Shown here piece by piece: positions 1 through 8,926 of a stretch of DNA of 35,464 nucleotides; positions within the stretch are counted from its first letter, which is position 1, and each line of letters starts with the position of its first letter. The stretch spans positions 77,670-113,133 of the forward strand of contig MNCI01004198.1 of NCBI GenBank assembly GCA_015680685.1. Direction: 5' to 3'. The stretch is from Gnetum montanum (taxonomy: Eukaryota > Streptophyta > Gnetopsida > Gnetales > Gnetaceae). The position numbers were made by a program, and so were the translations under genes. The notes beneath the pieces are model-generated. The model was not told the origin of the DNA, ran no database searches, and saw only the letters and a program-made list of their open reading frames with translations.

Positions 1-25
1 GTCTCTTTGATTACCAAACTTAACA

Positions 26-37
26 TGGTATCAAAGT
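26..37 (+). other. Primer binding site, tRNA-iMet type (family A copy 1)
   Basis: TGGTATCAAAGT follows the LTR end with no gap. It matches the plant consensus TGGTATCAGAGC except near its 3' end. This is what identifies the repeat as an LTR retroelement rather than a random direct repeat. Confidence 0.7.
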
Positions 38-537
38 AGGTTTATGTTGATGTTGATTGATGTTGCCATCACCGTAAGGTTTATACAGTGATGGTGACCA
101 CAATAAGTAAGTGCAATAAATGCTAAAGTATAAATACTGTAAATCTTTCATTTTATCATTCTGAAAACCGGAAGCAAGCGATGCAAAGCTTCTAGCCATT
201 TACAAATTTAGCAAATTTGATTATTGTGCAATTTAAACTTCAATAATCTCGCTTAGATTGCTTGAGGTAAGTCTAAGTGTGTTAGTATTCAAAATTTTAA
301 AAAGATTTGTGTAGGAATAATGTGTGAATCAAGGTTTTGAACAGATTGAGTAATTTTTTGGAATATTGTGTCAATCTTGGTTTTTTTGAATTTGGAATTC
401 ATTTATTTTAGATGTTTTTGGTTTGTACTAGAATTCTAATCTTGTGCAAGCCTATTCCTTGATGTTTTAGGGGTGAAACCTTAGAAACCCTCAAATTCTA
501 CAATTTTCATAGTAACTGTTCATGAAAATGTTTTGCA

Positions 538-2702
538 ATGGCAAAGGCAAAGGACAATCATGGAGTACATCAAAAAGGAAGCATAATAACAAGACTCCCA
601 CGCTACTCTTCTGAGCCTGAAATCTCAGAGTCACCATTGCCACCGTCAGCACCACAGTCCAAGCTTCACAGTGGGTCCTCTCACGGTGAGGGTTCATTCT
701 TTGCCATGAGAAAGCCCTCCAAGAAAATAAAGGTTCACCCAATTATGACAGCCCACTATGAAGTGATGGCAAACAAGTCATGGAACTTAAACTTTTTTGC
801 TAACAAAAGAAGAATGTCAAATATCTGGCTCCAAGAATCAGTGTTCAATATCAGCAATTTGATCCGAACCTAGCAACAGAGCTAGTGCACAAAGGATTTT
901 CTGCGGAGTTGAATAGAATGGGTTTGATCTTTTTATAAAGTTCATAGTGCTAAAGGACCAGCCTCTAGTGAAAAATTTTGTTCATACTTATAATGATGGT
1001 TGGTTCATCTTCCAATCTGGAAAGATTTGGCAGTTTAGCCAAATTCAGAAGAGATTCCTAATATATTAAGGATTCTGCACTCAAGGAAGTTACTTTTCCC
1101 AGACATCAATTGATTCAGAGTTTTAACAACAAAGAAGACTAGAATAAGGCATGTACAACTCCCACCACCAGAGTGATAATTTCACAGTTGAAGATGTCAT
1201 ACTCTGGACTAGCTAAGATTATTACCTGTTGCATATGCATTAAATATAGGAAAATTTTCATTTCATGACCCTACTCAATTTGCTTTATGTCGTGATGAAG
1301 GTAGCCATATGCATTAAATATAGGAAAAATTTCATTTCATGACCCTACTCAATTTGCTTTATGTCGTGATGAAGGTAGCCAGGTGGATTGGCTCTCTATC
1401 CTTAAGCAGGAGCTAAAGACTCAAGCATTTGGATATTATCACACTTCTTCACCACTTTTCCTATGGTTAATTGCTTCTTACTCTTGTGAGAGTATCTCAA
1501 AACTCCAAGTTATCAGACGTCACCGTAACAGTGAAAAACAGAAATAAAGATCTATTATAAAAATTATTTGTTGAAGCCTTTTCTAAAGAAGAGCAAACAG
1601 TCACTAAAATTCCCTCATTGAATCAATCTGAAGGAGAACAAACGAACGGGTGGGATGTGCCTGACAGTGATTAAATATCACCATCCATGGTGAGCATGAT
1701 TCTCCACCACCATAAGTTTGAAAATAAAGTTCTCACTTTAGATCAACTGTTAACTTCTTCAAGACTTCAGTTGAGAAGAGCTCAATGGAGAAAATTTTGT
1801 TTAATGAAGCGGGATGGAACATTGAAAATATTGATGAAAATAAGTATCTAGTCATAATCAGGGCTATGGTTATAAGGGACATTAGTTGTCTAGCCAAGTC
1901 ATATCCTATCAACATCAGTAATGATCTTTATGATCCAAAAGTTTTAAATTACACCACAATAGGTTACTACTTTAAGGCAACTGGAACATTGCTGAACAAG
2001 GATAAACAAGCTTTCAATGATGTGCTAGTGCAACATGATAGTCTAAATAAATATTTAATGAAGGCATATAAAGACAAGAAGAGATATGCTAAAGCATTTC
2101 AAAAGTATCAAACAGAGATGGCCAAGGCCTTGAAAATTGCACATGATCACCATGGAGTCCAGCACAAACCTTGAACTGGCAAATAAACTTCAGGAGTTGA
2201 TGGTGGGAATAATGGAGTTTGAAAACAATGAGACCAATTAGGAAGAACAAACCTCTACTCTCATGCAAAATCTTGAAAAAGCCCATAGGGAAATAGTGCA
2301 AGTAACATTGCAATAATCTGGTATGGAAGAAGCCTTCCATGAAGAGAAGAATCACGATGCCACAATGGCAAAGTTGCAAGTACAGGTGGTCACTAAAGAG
2401 TTTATTACTCATTATAAAGAAGCACGAAGTTCACTGGTCAAATTAGGCTGTAACATACATGCTATTCCCACCATAAGTCAATCACCACTTTAGGTTGCGT
2501 TTAATGAGATTCATGAACAACTCCTTAAGTACCCCAGCACTGCTCAGTAGGAATCAGGTCCTATTCCCAATGTTCCACCTCCATCAAGTGAAGTACCAGC
2601 CTCTTAATCTGTTGTGAAATACACGGCTTCCAAGACAGCCTCTAAATCATATAGCATGTTTGAAAACTTGATGACTGTGGATTTAGACTCATTTGGTAAA
2701 TG
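538..2702 (+). pseudogene. Broken unrecognised ORF of family A, copy 1
   Basis: An open stretch of 111 codons starts at 538 (MAKAKDNHGVHQKG). Recognisably coding sequence then continues in changing frames to about 2700: 842-934 (VQYQQFDPNLATELVHKGF), about 924-1066 (FIKFIVLKDQPLVKNF), 1250-1545 with a 74-bp duplication, 1570-1640 (VEAFSKEEQ), 1785-2174 (129 codons, rich in Lys and Gln, helical) and on to about 2700. Stops and frameshifts occur every 100-300 bp. The frame is judged real because copy 2 at 20290-22247 encodes matching segments: KKIKVHPIMTAHYEV against KKVKVHFTMITHYEV, FIKFIVLKDQPLVKN against FIDFAMFKDKILVEN, and LFVEAFSKEEQ against FFVEAFSKKEH. I do not recognise the family. Its position just after the primer site would suit a gag-like role, but that is inference. 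Confidence 0.55.
1232..1379 (+). repeat. 74-bp tandem duplication
   Basis: 1232-1305 is repeated as 1306-1379 with about one mismatch (aaaattttc against aaaaatttc). It lies inside the broken family A frame and, not being a multiple of three, adds a frameshift. No N separates the copies, so it may be a true duplication, although the other duplications flanking Ns suggest caution. Confidence 0.9.
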
Positions 2703-2979
2703 ATTTGATCTATTCTTCAATTTTCTCGCTTGTATTTCATTTATGTAGACATATCCATAGTTGATGGCGAAGTTTGAAATTTTTATTTTACCATGACAAG
2801 CTTGTTTCCTTTATAGATAGTTTATTATCTATACTTATGCTATAATATAATGTTGTTATTCTTTCAAGCCAAACAGTGCATGCTTGAAATGATTTTTATA
2901 AGGAATTACAATTGAGCTAGTTACTCCACAACTATTGGCTGTGAAATGAAGTCTTGACTTTTCTGGTATTGTGGAGAAA

Positions 2980-3465
2980 GTTTAAGTGATTTTATTCATT
3001 AAATAATCATCACTTTTTCAGGAGTCATAGAATGGTAAATTATATAGTAAATCACATTTGGTTTTCAAATATTAAGCTTGAGTTGTGGTGTTAAGGATTT
3101 GGTATGTTCTATTAAGTTCAACATTCAAAATAAGGTTTATATAAAGTAATACTATGAGATTGTGTTCACAACTTCACGGTGATGTTTGTTTCCTATGCTT
3201 GACGATTTCTCTATATCTATGTATACTATTGAACATTTGTGTGTAAACACCACAAACAACACATGAGATAGACAAGTCATTTTAACCCATGTCTTAAACC
3301 ATGTTTTGTACTGTTCTAAATATCCATAACTTGTTGAAGCCAACATGGTTGTGTTCATCCCACTGCAATGGAGTCAAATTTCAACATTATAATAGTAACT
3401 TATGTCAACATAAATTGTTTCTTATTTCCTTAACCTTGTGGTCTCTTTGATCACAAAACTTGACA
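2980..3465 (+). repeat. 3' LTR of family A copy 1 (left edge approximate)
   Basis: The right edge at 3465 is set by the match to bases 1-25. The left edge is not resolved: a short purine run (GGAGAAAG, 2972-2979) is a weak polypurine-tract candidate, and no clean TG start follows it. The end of the LTR also resembles 19590-19649 upstream of copy 2. The stretch 2703-2980 between frame end and LTR holds nothing else I recognise. Confidence 0.4.
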
Positions 3466-3639
3466 TAAATAGCATGCTGCCAAACAAAATTCTTCCTTTT
3501 TGTAGCAACATCTCTCCTCAAATACAAGGCTAATAAGCACACTGTCTATGGGTTTGCCTTTCGACATTGGAAGATTCACCGATTTCTCTCTTTCAATACC
3601 TCCATCTATATATGACCCAACAGTGTAATTTCTTGCTCA

Positions 3640-3880
3640 TGAATACTAGGGCATTAACTGTCCATCGCTCCCACTAAACCTTGAGAGTGTTAGCGTGTAA
3701 AATGTTCCTTTTTGAGCCACTATTGGATAAATTCCAAATTCTGCCTCTGAAAGGACACTGCAACAGAATATAATTGATTGTCTTCGATGCTTTCTACATA
3801 ATTTACAAATATGTGGTACTGCAAGGCCATGTTGAATAAGAAAGTCTTTTGGGAACAACTTTTCTTGAAAACATTTTAAG
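3640..3880 (-). pseudogene. LINE ORF2 C-terminal zf-RVT remnant
   Basis: The minus-strand frame includes FPKDFLIQHGLAVPHICKLC followed by a basic stretch. This fits the zf-RVT domain at the end of plant LINE ORF2 proteins, where 'L-x-R-H-G-x-x-V-P-x-x-C-x-x-C' is typical. The two cysteines of the CxxC pair are present. Beyond this point the frame loses similarity. Confidence 0.65.
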
Positions 3881-4199
3881 AAACATATTCAAATGTGACA
3901 TGGATATGATAGAGGGACATCCTAAGGGAAGCCATGACAGACTATTTTCTTGCTTAAGAACTTGATAAGTTTCTCCATCCTTGTAACCATTGCCCTTGTA
4001 GCAAACAGTGATGAGATCCTTAAAAAAAAATCCAACCCCAAAAAACTGGTAATGAATTGATAATACATGGCGTATTCAAGAAGTCATGTCTCCTTACATA
4101 TAAATACCTCATAGTTTGTATCCAAGGCTTATCTTTAAAATGTAGCTGCCAAACTATTGTTCCTAGAAGAGCCAAGTTAAGCTGGGGAAATCTTAGGTT

Positions 4200-4580
4200 C
4201 CAGCCATGAAATGTCCATTCTTTGCAAATATGTACCAAGGCCCTCCATAGCCAAAATAAACAAAAGAGGAGAAACCAGATTTCCTTGTCTCAAATCATTA
4301 GCTGCTGGAATATTACCTTCCCTGTGACGATTTATAATAACAAAAAATTATTATATCATTAAAGCACATTCAATTTACGCACTCAATACTTCAGAAAATC
4401 AAATTTGATGAGTATTTCCACCATATAATCCCAATGTATTCTTTCATAGGCTTTATTTATGTCTAATTTAAAAGAAATACTTGGCTCGTTTGCTGTGATA
4501 CTAAATGAATTATCAGCTGCATAAAGAGAATTTGGTCCAAAATATGCCTACCATCTACAAAATCCTGCTTGTTCTTCAAC
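4200..4580 (-). pseudogene. LINE reverse transcriptase remnant
   Basis: On the minus strand I read VEEQAGFCRW, then ISFKLDINKAYERIHWDYMV, then (after about 60 codons with stops) NDLRQGNLVSPLLFILAMEG. These correspond to the L1 RT segments 'ENQSGFIPGR', 'KLDxxKAYDxVxW' and 'RGIRQGDPLSPxLFxLxxE'. The first catalytic Asp (LDINKAY) is kept; the YADD box is not found, and deletions separate the rest. A single diverged RT rather than several copies explains the pieces. Confidence 0.8.
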
Positions 4581-4689
4581 AATTAACTCTCAAATAACCT
4601 ATCTAAGCTTGACTGTCAGAAAAAAAAAAGATAGATCTTATATAATGTAGAGCACAGGCTTATCACCTGCAATCCTTAGTTTTAAGTTA

Positions 4690-4752
4690 AGTGTGTTTTC
4701 TTTTTCTTTTTCATTTCTCTCTTTCTTTCCTTTTATTTTTTCCTTTTTTCTA
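4690..4752 (+). repeat. Pyrimidine-rich low-complexity tract
   Basis: About 60 bp of almost pure C/T (ttttcttttt, tctctctttc and similar). It sits inside the LINE remnant between the linker and RT segments and reads as a purine tract on the LINE's sense strand, so it may mark an internal insertion or deletion point. Confidence 0.7.
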
Positions 4753-4802
4753 TGTGACAACAGAGCAATCCAAGTAAGATTGAATTCTGGTAAGATTTTA
4801 TT

Positions 4803-5715
4803 TTATTTCCAAGATTCCAAGACCATAGTATAAATATCCATTTTTAACCAGGCTCCAATAGCATTTAAAAATTCAATGAGATAGCAATCTATAGAACATC
4901 CTAGCTGTGCAGTGCCTGAAATCTTCTTCTCCCAAACTGTATGAACTATGTGCATGATTTCTAGGATAGACTGCCAATATGTCTCCCATATAAAGATCCT
5001 TTTCAGCTTATCTTTATTGTTTGTATTCAATTTAAAATACATGGGCAAGGATCTGAACTACACCTATTAAATCCTTCTGCCTGTAAAAATGAAAGACCAT
5101 GATCCATTCTTGATTGCCTATAAAATGATCAAGCCTACAACTAATTCACTGATCTCCTTGCCCCTGATCGCCCCATGTATAAAGACAATTAACAATATCC
5201 AGATCTGTGAGCATAGTGTCATAGATTGCATCCAAGAATGCTATTGTGCCAGGATTTTACGAAGAACCTCCTCCTAGTTTTCCTTTGAAATATTTTACCA
5301 CAATAAAGTTCTCAGCTACCAAAATGGATTCTGAAAAAGAATGAAAGTGGCCTAGAAATTCTTACCAAAACTTTAGCTTCTGATCTAAATGGGGGTGCAT
5401 AAATATTTACCAAAGTACAGTTCCATGGAATCCCTGATCTGATCACAACCCTATTATCATTTTTCCAAATGAATGACACCATTATAGAGATGTGCCAAAT
5501 TGTCCACAAACAACCTGATCTACCATGAGCTTCGTGAAATTCAAAACCACATGATGGAAACACCTTCCTAATAAATACTATGATCTGCTCTTCATTAGCT
5601 TTGGTTTCCCACAAGCACTAAACATCAAATTTTTTTAAGAGCACCACCACATCTGGATGTTATCCTATCATGGAAAGTTATTCAAACCTCTCATGTTCCA
5701 GCTGGATAGCTTCAT
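4803..5715 (-). pseudogene. LINE ORF2 start, endonuclease and linker remnant
   Basis: ORF2 begins near 5715 with SSWNMRGLN, the usual 'LSWNVRGL' opening of the apurinic-like endonuclease. It continues through HEAHGRSGCLWTIW (5614-5312 frame; compare 'GRSGGIxLLW') and VNIYAPP ('xxVYGP'), then in another frame DLDIVNCLYTWGDQGQGDQ and RLDHFIGNQEW, matching 'DLPLxGxxFTWSN...RLDRFLxSxEW'. After that FIWETYWQSILEIMHIVHTVW fits the 'FRFExxWLxxxxFxxxVxxxW' linker preceding the RT. At least three frameshifts and several stops make it non-functional. Confidence 0.8.
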
Positions 5716-5815
5716 CAACCATGGGGGCTTAAGGCTCCCCCATGCCTTCTCTTCAAAGTATCCTTGCAGCTAAGGAGTTGACGTAATATTATTTTTAGGG
5801 AGTCTTGGTCGCTGT

Positions 5816-6067
5816 CTAACATTTGCTAACTTGCTTTTCTGCAGCAAGGTCTGTGCTTGAACTGGTGTTATACCCAGGGCCTCCAAATAGGTTCAACTCT
5901 GTTTCAAGTTCTGATCCTTCAGAACATGTCAAAATTATAGACAACAGGTCCAGTTCTCTTTTTGAAGAGCCTCTTTCTTCTGCTTCCTCAAGTCTTAGAA
6001 TGGTCCTTTGTTCCATTTGTGCAACCTCTACTGTTAGCTGTTCAAGGTAGTTCATTGTGTCTTCCAA
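5816..6067 (-). pseudogene. Probable LINE ORF1 C-terminal fragment (coiled coil)
   Basis: An 83-codon minus-strand frame with a charged helical segment (LEQLTVEVAQMEQRTILRLE) just upstream of LINE ORF2. Position and strand fit the tail of ORF1, but no RNA-recognition or zinc-knuckle motif is visible, so the assignment rests mainly on context. Confidence 0.4.
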
Positions 6068-6099
6068 TTTATTTGAAAGGATCAGAGTTTGGTTTCCTC

Positions 6100-7106
6100 G
6101 ATGTTCTCCTTGTTTGAAAACCTAGACATTCATTGTTTTTTGTTAAAAGGTACTCTGCCTATCTTGGTGTATAAAACCAAGGAAACTTGAAGTCACATTC
6201 AAGCTAAAAATCACATGCTATATTGAAGAACATGTAACTATCCAAATCTAATGTTCTTCCCAACCTCTTCTATGACAACAATAAACTCATTGAGCACAAT
6301 ATTTTCCTCAAAACCTTTGTATTCTTCAAATCTAGACCCACAATATCCATTCTAAAAACTTTACAATGCTGGCCCTGATAACCATTTTCGGTCCAAAGAT
6401 TACATCCTACGCTCCATGGTCAATACCGCCAACCCAGCACTTTATACTAATCAATTATTCTCAACACATGACACAGATCAAACATTGTTCAGCATTGAAA
6501 CGCCCAAGCCTTCCAGAAAAATTGGTATGAAAGCTTCCATTCTTTGAGCACGTACCAATATATCCTCCTCTCTTGCATCTTTGATAGAGCAGCCTAAAAA
6601 TGAAGCTGTCGCCTTCTACCTTGATGCCTCCAACATGCTTTGTTCCTCCCTCATCCATTCTTGCAGGGAAATTTGGAAATGTGCTTCTTTCTTTCCTGCA
6701 GAAACCCTCATGTTCTCTACGATAAACTACATCATCATCGCTGTATAAATTAGAATTTAAAACCAACTTCCCAAAGATCTAAGTTTACACTTGAATCTTT
6801 TAAATAAAATAAATGATACACAGCTCATGTCACTATTAATCCTCATTTGGAATAAATATGGAAATTTTAAGTATAATGCAAGCCAAAACATTAACCAATA
6901 ACTTTATTTTAACGGGCTTGCCTTTTGAACAATAGACATTTGTTTATAGTGTCCATTCGATAAACAAAACAGTCAAATTTAGCAATAACTACCTTGTATT
7001 ATTTATCTATAATTACAAATACACAAATTTTCCTAAACAAATGCCTACTTGAACTACAAACTTGAAGCCACTGACTGTTTTTTGAGACTGCAAGTTCACA
7101 TATATT
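6100..7106. other. Unassigned sequence left of the Copia element
   Basis: About 1 kb with no recognised gene. A 101-codon minus-strand frame (6766-6461) and an overlapping frame in another phase (about 6700-6430) are open and lie upstream of the LINE in the same direction, so they could be old LINE ORF1 sequence. Neither shows a motif I recognise. The last five bases (CATCT, 7107-7111 just beyond this stretch) are the Copia target duplication. Confidence 0.4.
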
Positions 7107-7111
7107 CATCT
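7107..7111 (+). repeat. Target site duplication, left (CATCT)
   Basis: CATCT directly before the 5' LTR is repeated at 12601-12605 directly after the 3' LTR. Five base pairs is the normal Copia length. It fixes the LTR start at 7112, where TGTTAG has decayed to TATTGA. Confidence 0.9.
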
Positions 7112-7754
7112 TATTGAAAAAATGAAGACAAATACATTAATTGTTGTATTTCCTTTTATGTTGCATTTGATGTGGGGATGTGTTTATTAGGATTGGGGTT
7201 TGGTCCTCATGTTTCCTCATAAATAAGAGGGCTTGGTGTTTTATCTCACATGTATTAGGATTGGGGTTTGGTCCTCATGTTTCTTCATAAATAGAAGGCT
7301 TGGGGTAGCCTTTAGCACATGCTTTGAAGTGAAAGCATTGTATCAAGGTTTTACCTTGGAGATGTGAGTCTTGTTGGTGTTGATCTGAGATCTATTGGAA
7401 TAACAGATTGGGTGTTTGGAAAAGTTACAAGAACGGCTTATGTCCTGAAGATTTGAGAAGAATAGAAGGCAGATCAACATTGTTGTGGAAGTAGGGTAAA
7501 AAGGGCCTGGACCACATAACTCTCTATGTTCTTGTGCTATTTTTACTGTTTTCATTCTGCTTTCATTTTGTTATCACAGCAAATGTTTGCTAGAGTTTAA
7601 AACGTTTTGAGAGTGATTTATAGTGTTTCTTGACCTGCTACAGCGCAATATTTTGCCTCTAATGATTTATTCAGTTCTGTAGGGTTCTAATAATTTCTCT
7701 AGAGCATTTGTAGTGTGTTTTCAGATCTAATTGTTTTTAGATCTGATTATAACA
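7112..7754 (+). repeat. 5' LTR of Copia element
   Basis: 643 bp, matching 11957-12600 base for base apart from scattered changes. The terminal TG has become TA; the end ..ATAACA is kept. It contains a degenerate internal duplication of about 68 bp (around CACATGTATTAGGATTGGGG), whose first unit lacks 12 bp that are present in the 3' LTR. It also carries a 9-bp extra GTTGGTGTT-like segment near 7375. TATA-like CATAAATA sequences occur in both units and are candidate promoters. Confidence 0.95.
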
Positions 7755-7756
7755 AC

Positions 7757-7768
7757 TGATATCGGAGC
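7757..7768 (+). other. Primer binding site, tRNA-iMet type (Copia)
   Basis: TGATATCGGAGC, two bases after the LTR end, differs from TGGTATCAGAGC at two positions, each an A/G exchange. Confidence 0.85.
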
Positions 7769-7782
7769 TAGATTTACAAAGA

Positions 7783-8660
7783 ATGGAGAGGCTGCAAACA
7801 ATGGAAAGATTGGTAGAAAGGAACTGGAACGTTTGGAGCATTTTGATGAAGGCTGTTTTAGCACAAAAGGAGTGCCAAGAGGCCCTAGAACCCTCTCAAC
7901 CAACAGGAATGTCAAATGTTGATTAGAGAAAAATTAAGACCAGGGCATTATCTTTCATTCATCCAACCCTAAGCAATGGGATTTTGGCCTCAATCAAACC
8001 TGATAAGGATCCGCATGATCTATGGCAAACGCTAAAGAATAGGTTTGACAAAGTATCAGGTTTGAATAACTTTCACATTTATTAGAAAGTTTTTAAATGC
8101 AAGAAGAGATCTGATGTGTCTTTTCAAGATCATTTGGATAANTATGATCTATGGCAAACGCTAAAGAATAGGTTTGACAAAGTATCAGGTTTGAATAACT
8201 TTCACATTTATTAAAAAGTTTTTAAATGCAAGAAGAGATCTGATGTGTCTTTTCAAGATCATTTGGATAAGATGATGGGAATCTAAAAAAGTTGGAGGAA
8301 TATAAAATTGTTATTCTAGATTTAGTTAAATCCTATGTTTTGTTAGACTCCTTACCTGATTCCTGGTCTACAATTGTGACATCTATTACTACTTCTATGA
8401 GTGTTTCATCTATGACATTTGAACAAGTTGTGTCTACCCTTCAAGATTCAGAAGGAAGAGTAGATGAGTCTTCTAGATCTGGAAATGTTCATGTAATAGA
8501 GGAAAGAGATAGAAGTAGGAGACATTTCCCAAGTAGGGGGAGAAGCACGGACAGAGGAGTATCACATGGTAGAACTCAAACTCAAGAGTGCTAGTACTGC
8601 AAGAAGAAAAGTCATTTGAAGAAGGATTGCTTTGCAAGGAAAGCATAGAAAAATAAAGGA
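7783..8660 (+). pseudogene. Copia gag, broken
   Basis: Starts at ATG 7783 (MERLQTMERLVERNWNVW). NWNVWSILMKAVL fits the 'NYxxWxxxMxxxL' opening of Copia gag, and HDLWQTLKNRF and VLLDSLPDSWSTIV fit the UBN2 core. It ends in a CCHC zinc knuckle at 8589-8630, C-x2-C-x4-H-x4-C with a stop between the first two cysteines. In-frame TAG codons at 7924, 8083 and 8592 most likely replace Trp (TGG). 8015-8141 is duplicated as 8144-8270 around the N at 8142, so part of the frame disruption may be an assembly error rather than real. Confidence 0.85.
8015..8270 (+). repeat. 127-bp duplication around a single N
   Basis: 8015-8141 and 8144-8270 are almost identical (a visible difference is TTAG against TTAA) and are separated by an N at 8142. 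The reading frame of the gag protein needs only one copy. This is the signature of two contigs joined without merging their overlap. Confidence 0.85.
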
Positions 8661-8926
8661 AATGAGAAGAAGTCAGAAGAAGGAACATCAAAGGTACATG
8701 TAGCTGATGAAAACATTAGTTTTTTGATTCAAGAACAATGTACAATGGTGGCAGATGGATGTAGCAATGGCATCTAGTTGATTGACTCAAGTGCCTCCTT
8801 TCATATTTGTCCAGATAAGTCTTGTTTTGCATCTTATCATAAAGTTGAATCTAGTTTGTATATGCTGCTAATGGAAAAGCATTAAAAGTTCTTGGAATTG
8901 GACGTATAAGTCTACAACAAGCAGGG
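8661..8926 (+). pseudogene. Copia protease, broken
   Basis: 8778-8830 reads LIDSSASFHICPDKS, the Copia aspartic protease active site (usually 'WLxDSGASxHx'). The catalytic Asp is at 8784-8786, Gly is replaced by Ser, and the preceding Trp is a TAG at 8775. A frameshift near 8850-8858 separates this from VYAANGKALKVLGIGRI, which continues directly into the integrase frame. Confidence 0.85.

Larger units (their letters stand above)
1..3465 (+). mobile_element. Family A LTR retroelement, copy 1 (left end outside window)
   Basis: Bases 1-25 match 3441-3465 at 22 of 25 positions, and both stop at a terminal CA, so the window opens on the last bases of a 5' LTR and the 3' LTR ends at 3465. Directly after base 25 comes TGGTATCAAAG, close to the TGGTATCAGAGC primer site for initiator tRNA-Met used by many plant LTR elements. 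Between the LTRs lies one broken reading frame (about 538-2700) in which I see no gag zinc knuckle, protease, integrase or reverse transcriptase. A second, diverged copy is at 19650-22247. The element would be about 3.4 kb plus the missing LTR part, which suggests a non-autonomous element. The target duplication cannot be checked because the left flank is absent. Confidence 0.7.
3490..6067 (-). mobile_element. L1-type LINE, degraded, minus strand
   Basis: Read on the minus strand, pieces occur in canonical L1 order: a coiled-coil tail of ORF1 (6067-5816), the ORF2 start with SSWNMRGLN (about 5715), endonuclease (to about 5080), linker (5048-4803), reverse transcriptase (about 4580-4200) and the C-terminal zf-RVT region (about 3880-3640). 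Intact plant L1 ORF2 is around 1,200-1,300 codons; here about 2.2 kb remains, so internal deletions have removed much of the RT and its thumb. Stops and frameshifts are frequent. The 3' end lies close to the family A LTR end at 3465; no poly-A tail or target duplication is visible there. Confidence 0.8.

Noticed and set aside
3646-5614. Several separate small minus-strand genes
   Set aside because: All pieces fall in L1 ORF2 order and are one decayed LINE.
5823-6050. Plus-strand open frame of 75 codons
   Set aside because: Shadow of the minus-strand coiled-coil frame at 5816-6067; composition is Ser-rich antisense of a helical segment.
6461-6766. 101-codon minus-strand frame considered as a missing kelch exon
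   Set aside because: It contains none of the expected words (GGxxR, HVMGG, HIEFAW) in any frame, and splice sites do not fit.
8144-8270. Real internal duplication of the gag gene
   Set aside because: Separated from its twin by a single N, as at two other sites; an assembly join is the simpler reading.
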